DNA of 5,765 nucleotides from Rhodospirillales bacterium (GTDB lineage Bacteria > Pseudomonadota > Alphaproteobacteria > Rhodospirillales > Casp-alpha2): positions 1 to 5,765 of the forward strand of contig JABJOR010000474.1 of assembly GCA_018664265.1 (NCBI GenBank), read 5' to 3'. How positions within the stretch are numbered: the first letter of the stretch is position 1; the number at the start of each line of letters is the position of its first letter. The notes beneath the pieces were generated by a model. The model made no database searches, was not told the DNA's origin, and worked only from the letters and a program-made list of their open reading frames with translations. This document shows positions 1 through 4,660 of this stretch, one piece after another. The position numbers and the translations under genes are program-made.

Positions 1-213
1 GAAGGTCAGGATAAGCTCTCCCTTTATCAATGGGGAACAAAAACTGCCAAGCACTACTTTTGTTCAATTTGCGGAATATATACACATCACCAAAGGCGCA
101 GCGATCCAACAAAATACGGCGTCAACATAGCCTGTTTTGATGGGGTTAATGTTCGTGACTATATCGATGTTGAATACTCAGACGGCATAAACCATTCATG
201 TGATCAGAAATAA
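1..213 (+). CDS. GFA/CENP-V family zinc protein, C-terminal fragment
   Basis: Reading frame 1 is open from the left edge to a TAA at 211-213 and gives the last 70 residues of a protein whose start lies outside the window. The fragment has the typical C-terminal half of the GFA (glutathione-dependent formaldehyde-activating enzyme-like, CENP-V) fold: a YQWGTKTAKHYF stretch followed by FCSICG at residues 20-25, whose two cysteines (C21, C24) form the CxxC zinc site, and then a VNIACFDG segment at 41-48. Members are usually about 110-140 residues, so roughly half is missing. Most members have no proven reaction. The name comes from a formaldehyde-glutathione activity shown for only a few, so no substrate is claimed. 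The gene ends 7 bases from the stop of the convergent oxidoreductase gene, and I see no terminator hairpin between them. The family call is fairly firm; the function is open. Confidence 0.8.
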   Translation, partial: EGQDKLSLYQWGTKTAKHYFCSICGIYTHHQRRSDPTKYGVNIACFDGVNVRDYIDVEYSDGINHSCDQK

Positions 214-220
214 AAAATCC

Positions 221-1414
221 TTAGCCCATGCGGTATTCAGGCTCCAAGGCAAAGTCTTGGAAAATTGACCCTGCACCCAAATCCGGCGAGGGGGGATAAA
301 TCCATTTATCAAGAATCTCTCTCTTTCTAGCCTGGACAACAGCCCCTGAATCTTGCAATTGCCGATCCCAACCTGTGGTGAAAGCCGCACCGGAAGCGCC
401 GAGAGCAAGACAAGTGGTGTAATCTTCCTGTCGATAAGGGCTTAATGATTTCCCGAGCATACTTTGAACAGCATTGTATCCGGCAAACCGCCCCAGACGA
501 AGGGCATGCTGACATGACATCAACGAGGCATGGGTATCATCGGTCATTGCCTGTGCCACATCTCCGGCAATAAACAGAGACTTGGAATTCGCCGTTTGAA
601 GATACTGGTCAACGATAACACGCCCCGTAGTGTCTCTTTGAGCGTCAATCGACCGGGTAAGCGGGCTTGCTTCCAATCCTGTGTTAAACACAACTGTTTT
701 TGTTAGAATCCTTTTGCCGGACTCCAACGTAAGGCTTTCATGATCCATAGATGTCAGGGTGGCATTAAGGTGCAGCTCAATTGCATTCTCAGAAAGAGCT
801 TTCTCAATAACAGGCTTCATTCCAGCCCCCAGTTCTTTTCCGACTTCAGGTTTGTTATCCATCAAGATCAGTCTTGGTTTGCTACCTAAACGGCGGCGTA
901 ACTCGGTTGCCAATTCAATTCCGGTGAAGCTTGCACCAACAATCACAATGGTGGTGGTTGCCGGATCACTGGCTACACTATCCATCTGCGCATTTACATG
1001 ATCATCAAAGCGCTTTGTTTCTGCGAAGGTATCAATATTGAATCCGTATTGATCCGCACCTTTAACCGGGGGAGGGCGCATTTGACTTCCGGTTGCCAAA
1101 ATCAGGCAATCATATGTCGCGCCGTCATGCTGGTCAGGCTCTGTCGTAATAACCTGACGGGTGTTAAAATCAATATCAGTTATATGTCCGACCCTAAATC
1201 GCACATCGATGACATCCAGCAAGGGTTGAAGGGGCACCACCATACCGGCATTCGCTCCCTCATACAGGCGCGGCCTTATGACAATACCCGGATTGTTACT
1301 AATCAGGCTTATTGTTAAGTCCTGTGGCGAGATGCCAAGATAGTTTCGCTGTGCTGCGGCGCTCATAGCTGCCCAGACACCCGCAAATCCTCCGCCTAAT
1401 ATGGTCAAATTCAT
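221..1414 (-). CDS. NDH-2-like FAD/NAD(P)H-dependent oxidoreductase
   Basis: This 397-residue flavoprotein belongs to the pyridine nucleotide-disulfide reductase-like superfamily, close to type II NADH dehydrogenases (COG1252). What is visible: an N-terminal FAD-binding GGGFAG motif (residues 7-12), LILATGS (104-110), a second Rossmann motif GASFTG (160-165) for NAD(P)H with an acidic residue (D186) ending the second strand, which suggests NADH over NADPH, and the FAD-contacting IAGDVAQ (282-288). Near the end, KWIYPP (370-375) resembles the C-terminal element of NDH-2 enzymes. It probably moves electrons from NADH to a quinone or another small acceptor at the inner face of the membrane. No transmembrane helix is seen, so any attachment would be peripheral. 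The ATG at 1412-1414 is chosen because AAGGGG lies about 7 bases upstream and the GGG motif then falls at residue 7. A longer frame reaches 1462 but crosses the putative operator. The gene is divergent from the LysR gene, which probably controls it. The exact acceptor cannot be told from the sequence. Confidence 0.88.
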   Translation of the reverse strand: MNLTILGGGFAGVWAAMSAAAQRNYLGISPQDLTISLISNNPGIVIRPRLYEGANAGMVVPLQPLLDVIDVRFRVGHITDIDFNTRQVITTEPDQHDGATYDCLILATGSQMRPPPVKGADQYGFNIDTFAETKRFDDHVNAQMDSVASDPATTTIVIVGASFTGIELATELRRRLGSKPRLILMDNKPEVGKELGAGMKPVIEKALSENAIELHLNATLTSMDHESLTLESGKRILTKTVVFNTGLEASPLTRSIDAQRDTTGRVIVDQYLQTANSKSLFIAGDVAQAMTDDTHASLMSCQHALRLGRFAGYNAVQSMLGKSLSPYRQEDYTTCLALGASGAAFTTGWDRQLQDSGAVVQARKREILDKWIYPPSPDLGAGSIFQDFALEPEYRMG

Positions 1415-1437
1415 TGTCTTACCCCTTAATATTCTGA

Positions 1438-1462
1438 TTGCATTTATTATAAACAATTGCAA
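1438..1462. promoter_or_regulatory. Candidate LysR-type operator, 25-base imperfect palindrome
   Basis: Seen directly: TTGCA at 1438-1442 and TGCAA at 1458-1462 form an inverted repeat centred on base 1450, and 9 of the 12 base pairs across the full dyad match. Inside it, T1444 and A1456 are separated by 11 bases on the same centre, fitting the T-N11-A core of LysR-type binding sites. It lies between the divergent oxidoreductase and LysR genes, which is the classic position for an autoregulating LysR protein that also controls its neighbour. Binding is inferred, not shown. Confidence 0.5.
1446..1451 (-). promoter_or_regulatory. Possible -10 element for the oxidoreductase gene
   Basis: On the minus strand these bases read TATAAT, a perfect -10 hexamer, about 32 bases upstream of the chosen ATG at 1414. 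No good -35 box stands 16-18 bases further upstream (AGATTT at the 17-base position), as is common in promoters that need an activator. The hexamer sits at the centre of the candidate operator, so a protein bound there could also repress. In such an AT-rich gap a chance match is possible. Confidence 0.3.
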
Positions 1463-1505
1463 AATAGAAAATCTATAGGTGTTTTTAAGAATTGGATTCG
1501 CATTT

Positions 1506-2423
1506 ATGCAAACTCTTGGAAAGCTCTCCTGGGAAGACTACAGGTATGTTTTAGCCATTTCACGCGCTGGTGGGGTGACCGGGGCTGTAGAAAGCTTGGA
1601 CGTCAATGTTTCAACGGCCTTCCGGCGGTTGGATAAAATTGAGCACTCAATCCAAACGCTGGTGTTTGATCGATCCCGCAAAGGGTATTTGCCAACCGTA
1701 GCCGGCAAAGAGATTGTCCGTGCGGCTGAAATAATGGAACAAGCCTCATTTTCGGCTGACCGCATTGTAACGGGGCATGACCAGTTACTGGTTGGCGACT
1801 TGAACATTACGTCCACTGAATCCATGGCTGTCTGTTTTGTTACGCGCCATCTACAGTCCTTTCGAGAGAAACATCCCGGTCTTACTGTCAACATTATCAG
1901 CGAAAACAGGGTTTTGAATTTGGCTGAGAGAGAAGCCGATATTGCTATACGCCCACGTCGCCCGACAGACGAAACCATGATCGGACGCAAGATTGCTCAA
2001 TCCAAGTGGGGATTCTATGGGAATGCAACATTCTCAGATCGATTGGGATTAATTGAAAACCCGGATACTTTAAGCAAAGAGCCGTTCATTGTCTGGAGCG
2101 GAAACCCTTTGGCGAAGGAAACAGAACATTGGCTCCGCAAAGAGATCCCGGACCTGAATGTCGTCTGTAAATCCAGTAGCTTGATTTCCAATGCCCAGAT
2201 GGCTTCACTGGGCACAGGCATGACGATGTTGCCGTGTATGGTGGGGGAGACCTGGCCCGACCTCAATTTAATTTGTTCCCCCCTCCAGAGCGAAGAAGAA
2301 GACCCGGGGGAGTTCTGGCTGGTTATCCATGAAGACATGCGCCACAACGCCCGTGTCCGGGCACTTTTGGAACATATGGCTGTCTGTGCAAAAAATGATC
2401 TTGCATTGTTCGAGCCAACCTAA
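1506..2423 (+). CDS. LysR-family transcriptional regulator
   Basis: This is a 305-residue DNA-binding regulator. Residues about 8-67 form the winged helix-turn-helix (WEDYRYVLAISRAGG..., then VSTAFRRLDKIE as recognition helix and GYLPTVAGKE at the wing), followed by a linker helix. From about residue 96 (VGDLNIT) the periplasmic-binding-protein-like effector domain begins, with ADIAIRP at 144-150 and GTGMTMLPCMVG at 236-247, both usual for this family. Length is normal (about 300). The ATG at 1506 is chosen because the HTH then starts at the usual distance. An in-frame GTG at 1479 would add nine residues. Neither start has a strong Shine-Dalgarno sequence. The gene is divergent from the flavin oxidoreductase across 91 bases holding a palindrome, so it probably regulates that gene and itself. 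The effector ligand is unknown. The sequence is closest in style to alphaproteobacterial LysR proteins that act on a single neighbouring oxidoreductase. Confidence 0.92.
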   Translation: MQTLGKLSWEDYRYVLAISRAGGVTGAVESLDVNVSTAFRRLDKIEHSIQTLVFDRSRKGYLPTVAGKEIVRAAEIMEQASFSADRIVTGHDQLLVGDLNITSTESMAVCFVTRHLQSFREKHPGLTVNIISENRVLNLAEREADIAIRPRRPTDETMIGRKIAQSKWGFYGNATFSDRLGLIENPDTLSKEPFIVWSGNPLAKETEHWLRKEIPDLNVVCKSSSLISNAQMASLGTGMTMLPCMVGETWPDLNLICSPLQSEEEDPGEFWLVIHEDMRHNARVRALLEHMAVCAKNDLALFEPT

Positions 2424-2449
2424 TGTGAACAGACGCTATGAGGAAATCT

Positions 2450-2521
2450 TTAAGTCGCGGCCCCGCAGCATTTTGATTTTTTCCGAATAGTACCTATCAC
2501 GCAACCACCGCTTGCATCATG
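2450..2521 (-). pseudogene. Remnant of a SEC-C zinc-motif gene tail
   Basis: On the minus strand a short frame ending in TAA at 2450-2452 reads CVIGTIRKKSKCCGAAT. It lines up without a gap with the SEC-C motif [17 protein letters not shown] that ends the nearby YchJ protein: the first Cys, the Gly at position 4, the Lys at 8 and 11 and the final Cys-Cys-Gly-Ala are kept, while the second Cys is lost (I). The frame is closed upstream by a TAG at 2522-2524, and no start or gene body is present. It is therefore best read as the decayed 3' end of a SEC-C gene, perhaps a second copy of the ychJ end. A chance resemblance in 17 codons is less likely but not excluded. Confidence 0.45.
2460..2474 (+). 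repeat. Direct repeat, left copy (SEC-C gene tail)
   Basis: GCCCCGCAGCATTTT here is identical to bases 3211-3225, in the same orientation and 751 bases apart. Both copies encode, on the minus strand, the Lys-Cys-Cys-Gly end of a SEC-C motif. The two copies bracket the pair of small membrane-protein genes. Confidence 0.7.
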
Positions 2522-2540
2522 CTATTGCGGCTCATACACT
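2512..2540 (+). promoter_or_regulatory. Possible promoter of the small membrane-protein pair
   Basis: TTGCAT (2512-2517) and TACACT (2535-2540) are separated by 17 bases and would start transcription about 25 bases before the ATG at 2572. The match to sigma-70 consensus is only 7 of 12. An alternative with 16-base spacing is TTGATT (2473-2478) with TATCAC (2495-2500), 8 of 12. Both are weak, and the choice between them cannot be made from sequence alone. Confidence 0.2.
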
Positions 2541-2571
2541 TCCGATCAGTCAAAAAATGCGGTTGGATACA

Positions 2572-2832
2572 ATGATTGGATATTTCATGCTTGAAACTAT
2601 TGGGTATGTATTATGGGGCATCATTGAATCAGTGATCACATTTAAGGCCCCATTCCATATAGTCATTCTTTTTGTTTGTCTTATTTTTTTAGGCTCCGCT
2701 TTTTATCATGCAGGTGAAGAAAAGTGGATGCTCGCATGGACATTTGGCGGAATTGGTTCGGTTGGTATTTTTTCTATGTTCAGTTGGTATATTTATAAAA
2801 AGCATTCTGGCTCTGGGGGTGGGCATGATTGA
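2572..2832 (+). CDS. Small membrane protein of unknown family, first of a paralogous pair
   Basis: This encodes about 86 residues that I do not recognise. It is strongly hydrophobic with three likely membrane segments, roughly residues 4-23, 28-46 and 53-75, and a short polar glycine/serine tail (KKHSGSGGGHD). Between segments 2 and 3 lies a small conserved-looking loop with G48, E50 and W52, followed by W56 and F58. The protein aligns without gaps to the next gene product: residues 19-73 match 33-87 of the partner with 17 identities, so the two arose by tandem duplication. The start at 2572 is preferred because GGTTGGA precedes it. An ATG at 2557 would add five residues but has no ribosome site, and a TTG at 2512 is less likely. 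The stop overlaps the partner's ATG by 8 bases, so the two are probably co-translated. The layout recalls paired small membrane proteins that form heteromers, but no function can be assigned. Confidence 0.65.
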   Translation: MIGYFMLETIGYVLWGIIESVITFKAPFHIVILFVCLIFLGSAFYHAGEEKWMLAWTFGGIGSVGIFSMFSWYIYKKHSGSGGGHD

Positions 2833-3118
2833 AGCCATAGCTACTGCAATAATGTCATTTATTGTTGAAGTTATATGGGCTCTATTCAGATCAGTATGGA
2901 TTGTCATCCGTGAATTGCTTGAAACATGGATTATCTTCCGTGATCCTTTGGGCATAATTTCTTGGGCTACTATCCTTCTCGGCTTTGGTCTTGCCTATCT
3001 TTGCGTTGGAGTCGAAAACTGGATAGCAGTTTGGATATTCTCGATAACCGGGGTATTTGGTATTGTTTGTTTATATGTAAAGTATAGCGGCCCAAAATCT
3101 GGAGATGAAATAGATTGA
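2825..3118 (+). CDS. Small membrane protein of unknown family, second of a paralogous pair
   Basis: This encodes 97 residues, also highly hydrophobic: an N-terminal segment (about 5-37, interrupted by R22, R29, E30 and E33 and possibly amphipathic), then membrane segments at about 43-61 and 66-85, and a charged tail ending SGDEID. It keeps the same pattern as the upstream product at equivalent places: P41, G55, A57, G62, E64, W66, W70, F72, G76, G79, I80. It carries about 11 extra residues near the N terminus. The ATG at 2825 lies inside the last codons of the first gene, with the G-rich GGGGGTGGG just upstream as ribosome site, which points to translational coupling. The open frame extends further upstream to 2708, but that part only shadows the first gene. 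Cellular location is probably the inner membrane. The function is unknown and I recognise no family. Confidence 0.65.
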   Translation: MIEAIATAIMSFIVEVIWALFRSVWIVIRELLETWIIFRDPLGIISWATILLGFGLAYLCVGVENWIAVWIFSITGVFGIVCLYVKYSGPKSGDEID

Positions 3119-3200
3119 TAGGTAAGGTGTAAGTCAGGCAGGCACCCCCATATCCGATATCAATAATTCAAGTAATAGAGAACAATAAATCCCGCCTAAA

Positions 3201-3689
3201 TCAGCCGCCAGCCCCGCAGCATTTTTTGTATTTTTTGCCTGAACCACAGGGGCAGGGCTCGTTTCGACCGACTTTGGTCACGACGCGCTGCTCTTCCTTG
3301 GGGTTCATCACGCAATCGGCAAATACCCAGCGACCATCTTCACGCTTGAACTGGGCCAGCTCATGGTGGGCTACGGTGTCAGCTTGCATCTTGTAGCGGG
3401 CAACAAATTCCACACTACCAGTTTCATCGTTCTCTCCACCTTCAGAGGTTTTGCGAATATCCAGCCCAATCCATTTGGTGTCGCCATTTGATTCATTGAA
3501 TTCCTGAACATCAAAATCACTGCGCTGATCTTCAGCAAGTGTGTCATGAAGGTACTGGCCCAGGCCCAATACAAAAGCACTGTAGCGAGACCGCATGAGA
3601 GCGACCGCCGTCGGGGCAGCTGCACCATCATGATATGCACCACAGCACGAAGCCAAATCTTTTGCGGAACCGCAGGGACATTTAGACAT
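3201..3689 (-). CDS. ychJ: YchJ-family SEC-C motif protein (UPF0225)
   Basis: This 162-residue protein matches the YchJ family (COG3012). It has a SEC-C-like zinc motif at each end: the N-terminal copy with C4, C6, C15 and C16 (KCPCGS...SCCG) and the canonical C-terminal copy with C146, C148, C157 and C158 ([14 protein letters not shown]). Between them is the NTF2-like YchJ domain with the signature [10 protein letters not shown] (31-40), WIGLDI (73-78), [10 protein letters not shown] (91-100) and [13 protein letters not shown] (114-126). The length fits the family (about 150-160). The SEC-C motif of SecA binds zinc and SecB/ribosome, but the job of YchJ itself is not established. The ATG at 3687-3689 has AGAGGA about 9 bases upstream. 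The gene is divergent from the yigZ-like gene and convergent with the small membrane-protein pair. Its 3' end shares a 15-base repeat with a SEC-C remnant on the far side of that pair. Confidence 0.93.
   Translation of the reverse strand: MSKCPCGSAKDLASCCGAYHDGAAAPTAVALMRSRYSAFVLGLGQYLHDTLAEDQRSDFDVQEFNESNGDTKWIGLDIRKTSEGGENDETGSVEFVARYKMQADTVAHHELAQFKREDGRWVFADCVMNPKEEQRVVTKVGRNEPCPCGSGKKYKKCCGAGG
3211..3225 (+). repeat. Direct repeat, right copy (within the end of ychJ)
   Basis: This is the same 15 bases as 2460-2474, here coding on the minus strand for part of the Lys-Lys-Cys-Cys-Gly end of YchJ. As part of an intact motif it is probably the original copy. Confidence 0.7.
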
Positions 3690-3805
3690 GAAACCGTATC
3701 CTCTAATAGAAAGTTATCTGATGGGGCTTTCTTATAGGACTGACCATCCACAAACAACACAATACCTCGCTGTTTGCCGGGGAAAAGTCGTGCTACACAA
3801 TTACC

Positions 3806-4396
3806 ATGAGCACCCTGTATACCGTCGTCAAAGTCTTCACCGCCGAAACCGAAGCCAGAAATTCACGTTTTATTGCTGAATTGTTGCCCTATGAGTTGCT
3901 GGAAAGTCGCCTTCCTGAATTGCGCGAGAAACACCGCAAAGCAAGTCATTTTGCCACCGCCTATCGGTACTTCAATGAACAACGTCAACTGATTGAACAC
4001 GGCAAAGACGATGGCGAGGTTTCTGGTACTGCTGGTGCTCCGGCCCTGCGTATCTTGCAAGGCCATGATCTGGTGGAATGCGCAATTATAATTGTGCGTT
4101 ATTTTGGCGGCATCAAGCTCGGAACCGGGGGCCTAATCAGAGCCTACAGCGATGCAGCTGGCACTGTAGCCCAAAAATCAAAACCTGTCCTATTTACCCA
4201 TAAGCTTGAAATCAAGCTCGATTGCAGCTTCAATCATGTTTCTGAGCTTGAGCGTCTGTGTTCTCAGTTTAAAGCAGATGTACTCAATCGTGACTATACA
4301 GAAGTCGGGCTGAGCCTAATAATTGGAGGCAGTGAGGAGAGAATCCTTGAGCTTCAATCAGAATGGCAATCATTTTCAGAGCGGCACAAAATTTGA
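3806..4396 (+). CDS. yigZ: YigZ/IMPACT family protein (UPF0029)
   Basis: This 196-residue protein has the IMPACT/YigZ N-terminal domain with SRFIA (20-24), a KASHFATAYR stretch (45-54; the family usually shows THHCYAYR), DDGEVSGTAGAPAL (68-81) and the hallmark VRYFGGIKLGTGGLIRAYS (97-115). Residues about 132-190 fit the DUF1949 ferredoxin-like C-terminal domain. Eukaryotic IMPACT modulates GCN2 signalling; bacterial YigZ has been proposed to bind nucleic acid or ribosomal factors, and its real role is uncertain. Length is normal for the bacterial family (about 200). The ATG at 3806 is the only reasonable start: no ATG, GTG or TTG lies in frame in the 40 bases before it. The Shine-Dalgarno sequence is poor; the nearest purine run, GGGGAAAAG, is about 19 bases upstream. 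The 116-base gap to ychJ must hold both promoters, but I find no clear sigma-70 pair there. Confidence 0.93.
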   Translation: MSTLYTVVKVFTAETEARNSRFIAELLPYELLESRLPELREKHRKASHFATAYRYFNEQRQLIEHGKDDGEVSGTAGAPALRILQGHDLVECAIIIVRYFGGIKLGTGGLIRAYSDAAGTVAQKSKPVLFTHKLEIKLDCSFNHVSELERLCSQFKADVLNRDYTEVGLSLIIGGSEERILELQSEWQSFSERHKI

Positions 4397-4660
4397 ATAT
4401 AATCTTCCAAAATTGACTCTTGTTAAGGCGTCTCTAAAAATAAATGTTAGTGATGAATAATGATTTCATTACCCGCTTTCATACAGTAAAAGAACCTCAA
4501 TACTACAATTCGCTCTTTAATTAAAAAATACGCTAAAACTAAAAGATACTATACGCCGAACAATAAAACTCCCAAAAAATTCACTTCGAATTTTATATAA
4601 ACCTGGCTCTGCTGTCCTGCAGTGCCTGATTTTGGCAACAAGAAAATACTGGAACATACA
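4397..4660. other. AT-rich intergenic spacer
   Basis: These 264 bases between the yigZ-like gene and the chemoreceptor hold no convincing gene. A short minus-strand frame (4549-4737) is mostly non-coding shadow and overlaps the start of the chemoreceptor. The spacer probably carries the chemoreceptor promoter. Seen in it are an AT-only-flank hairpin (AAAATTC 4576-4582 with GAATTTT 4588-4594) and the GC hairpin listed separately at 4605-4626. GCCGAACAA at 4555-4563, with TAAA 17 bases upstream, resembles a flagellar sigma-28 promoter, but its spacing is 2 bases too long. Confidence 0.6.
4605..4626 (+). terminator. Imperfect GC hairpin with short T run, leader of the chemoreceptor gene
   Basis: GGCTCTGC (4605-4612) pairs with GCAGTGCC (4619-4626) around a 6-base loop: 7 of 8 pairs, with one internal T-T mismatch. 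TGATTTTGG follows. It could act as a weak terminator for transcription arriving from the yigZ-like gene, or as a leader element 34 bases before the chemoreceptor ATG. The T run is only four bases, so termination would be inefficient. Confidence 0.3.

Noticed and set aside
759..1318. Plus-strand open frames (759-1001 and 998-1318)
   Set aside because: They lie entirely opposite the oxidoreductase gene, whose protein motifs are clear, and their translations show no domain features.
1479..1505. GTG start at 1479 for the LysR gene
   Set aside because: It would add nine residues ahead of a helix-turn-helix that is already complete from the ATG at 1506.
1538..2347. Minus-strand open frames (1538-1990 and 2015-2347)
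   Set aside because: They are shadows of the LysR gene, whose family motifs fix the true frame.
2456..2482. GC-rich stretch plus T runs as a terminator for the LysR gene
   Set aside because: Only a 3-base stem with a 4-base loop can form; the sequence is better explained as a SEC-C coding remnant.
3690..3805. Sigma-70 promoters in the ychJ/yigZ gap
   Set aside because: TATAAG on the minus strand (3731-3736) and TTGCCG on the plus strand (3774-3779) have no partner box at acceptable spacing, so neither is called.
4604..4620. Possible sigma-54 promoter (TGGC ... TGC)
   Set aside because: The GG and GC dinucleotides are 12 bases apart rather than the required 10.
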